Origin: Aliikangiella maris
GTDB lineage: Bacteria > Pseudomonadota > Gammaproteobacteria > Enterobacterales > Kangiellaceae
Direction of reading: 5' to 3'
Length of the DNA stretch: 64,000 bases
Assembly (NCBI RefSeq): GCF_040719265.1
Contig: NZ_JBFDAH010000003.1
Coordinates: forward strand, 97,361-161,360
Under the pieces are notes generated by a model. That model saw only the letters and a list, made by a program, of their open reading frames with translations, was not told where the DNA came from and ran no database searches. This document shows positions 62,763 through 64,000 of the stretch, in pieces. Made by a program: the position numbers and the translations under genes. Numbering within the stretch: the first letter of the stretch is position 1; every line of letters starts with the position of its first letter.

Positions 62763-64000
62763 ATGACGCTGGCAGTGGAAAGCGCTCTTCCCTTTTCCTC
62801 TTCTTGGCGCGCCTTACAAATATTTTCTACCTATCGAGTTATCCTTGCGGTATTGCTTTACTCGATAGGTATGGTTGATCTGAATTTTAGTCTGCTAGGC
62901 TCGCGAAATCCTGAGTTGTACTACGTCTGTTCGCTCAGTTTCATGTTTTACTCAATAATTACCTTTATTTTGAGCCTGTTTTACCAACGCTTTTTCTACC
63001 TTCAATTAGAAATTCAGGTACTCATCGATATAGGACTCATTGTTTTACTGATGCATGCCAGCGGCGGTACAGCCAGCGGTCTTGGTGTATTAATTGCGGT
63101 AAGCACTTCAGCCGCAAGTATTTTAACCGGACATCCTGGTGCATTGGGTTTTTCAATTCTTGCGTCATGTGCAATCTTTGGCGAAGAACTGTATTCTGGG
63201 CTAATCGACACTGGAGATAAAAATGGTATGGCTCATGTTGGTATTTTATCACTGACTCTCATGGCAACCAGTCTACTTTCATTTTATTTATCACGCAAAG
63301 TGACCCAATATGAATCGGTTGCCAAAGAGTCAATTAAGGGCTTAGAAAATATGGAAAGACTGAATGAAGAAATCATTCAGTTTATGTCAACAGGCGTTAT
63401 TGTCGTCGATGGACAAAATGCTATTTTATTAATTAATCGCGCAGCCTGGATCCATCTTGGAATGCCTGAATCGACTAAATCCAGAACCCTTGAGCAGGTA
63501 TCTTCCCCCTTAGCCAGACAACTCAATCTTTGGCGCAGAAATCACAGCTATCGTTCAAAATCTTTTCGCAATACAGCAACAGGTCCCACTTTACTACCAA
63601 ATTTTTCGCCAATTGCGGAGAGTAAAGAAAATGCCATTATTTTCATTGAAGACAATAGTCGCCTTAACCAACAGGCACAAAGCCTAAAACTTGCATCACT
63701 TGGGCGCTTAACTGCATCGATTGCTCATGAGATCAGAAACCCTTTAGGAGCGCTTAGTCATGCGGCGCAATTAATGAGTGAATCGAATGAAATCAGTCCA
63801 GAAAATTCTGACTTATTGGAAATAATTGAAAAAAATACACGGCGGGTAAACGATATTATTGAAAATATTATGTGCCTGTCACAGCGAAAAGTTTTACAGA
63901 TTAAAGAGATAAATCTATCAAAATATATTCCTATCATGTTACAGGAATATATTAATGGCAAAGAAGAAAAGCCAGAAATTTCAACTCAGTATCATTCAAA
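62763..64000 (+). CDS. pilS: PilS-type sensor histidine kinase (3' end outside window)
   Basis: From ATG 62763 the frame is open to the window edge (412 codons). The first ~190 residues hold several transmembrane helices (ISILVIL-type stretches such as YRVILAVLLYSIGM and QVLIDIGLIVLLM). A PAS-like region follows (EEIIQFMSTGVIVVDGQNA), then the H-box SIAHEIRNPLGALSHAAQLM with H322. The kinase ATPase domain lies beyond the edge. PilS with PilR controls type IV pilin expression. This place downstream of rluD/bamD matches the Pseudomonas order, so pilR probably follows. Confidence 0.9.
   Translation, partial: MTLAVESALPFSSSWRALQIFSTYRVILAVLLYSIGMVDLNFSLLGSRNPELYYVCSLSFMFYSIITFILSLFYQRFFYLQLEIQVLIDIGLIVLLMHASGGTASGLGVLIAVSTSAASILTGHPGALGFSILASCAIFGEELYSGLIDTGDKNGMAHVGILSLTLMATSLLSFYLSRKVTQYESVAKESIKGLENMERLNEEIIQFMSTGVIVVDGQNAILLINRAAWIHLGMPESTKSRTLEQVSSPLARQLNLWRRNHSYRSKSFRNTATGPTLLPNFSPIAESKENAIIFIEDNSRLNQQAQSLKLASLGRLTASIAHEIRNPLGALSHAAQLMSESNEISPENSDLLEIIEKNTRRVNDIIENIMCLSQRKVLQIKEINLSKYIPIMLQEYINGKEEKPEISTQYHS

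Overview
The window looks like a chromosomal segment of an AT-rich marine-type gammaproteobacterium. The block clpB - pgeF - rluD - bamD - (glnB, nadE) - pilS at the right end follows the clpB-yfiH-rluD-bamD-pilS order known from Pseudomonas. The Oar-like TonB receptor, the GlyGly-CTERM protein and the aerobic phenylacetyl-CoA pathway also fit that group. A Kangiellaceae/Oceanospirillales-like host is my guess, not something the sequence proves. I saw no rRNA, tRNA, CRISPR array or intact insertion sequence.

Region 1 (1-21.5 kb, all minus strand) is one long, tightly overlapped operon for a phage-tail-like contractile injection system of the extracellular (eCIS/Afp/PVC) type. In transcription order it holds a Pvc16-like cap protein, an acidic-repeat protein, sheath 1, tube 1, sheath 2, tube 2, a tube-initiator-like protein with a Gly/Ala-rich tail in place of LysM, a 56-residue protein, a gpD-like spike base and a separate gpV-like spike. 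These are followed by a 523-residue protein with a hydrophobic C-terminus, gp25, gpJ-like and gpI-like baseplate proteins, and then three tandem genes that share one N-terminal module. The last of these runs off the left edge. No capsid genes and no T6SS membrane-complex genes are present. The AAA+ ATPase, tape measure, PAAR tip and effectors are not in the window and may lie beyond the left edge.

Region 2 (21.5-23.1 kb) is a very AT-rich stretch with no convincing gene. It carries a 16-bp tandem duplication and one 27-codon ORF with an ideal ribosome binding site.

Region 3 (23.1-29.8 kb) carries electron-transfer flavoprotein etfBA, divergent from ETF:ubiquinone oxidoreductase, then a DUF3466-type GlyGly-CTERM protein, a maleylacetoacetate-isomerase-like GST and a MarR regulator. 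The ETF system can take electrons from the acyl-CoA oxidation steps encoded nearby.

Region 4 (29.8-46.2 kb) is a phenylacetyl-CoA catabolic island: paaABCDE-paaX, paaG-paaI-paaJ, paaY, paaZ, and a crotonase/3-hydroxyacyl-CoA dehydrogenase fusion that probably replaces paaF and paaH. A 2-oxoacid dehydrogenase (fused E1 plus E2) lies just upstream of paaZ on the same strand. No paaK ligase is seen, so phenylacetyl-CoA may be made directly from phenylpyruvate by this dehydrogenase. A PaaX-type operator, TGATAC-N27-GTATCA, sits exactly over the -35/-10 of the paaA promoter.

Region 5 (46.2-64 kb) is mostly housekeeping: mtfA, an Oar-like TonB receptor, an exported methyltransferase-like protein, uup, clpB, a PlsC-like acyltransferase, pgeF, rluD, bamD, glnB, nadE and the start of pilS.
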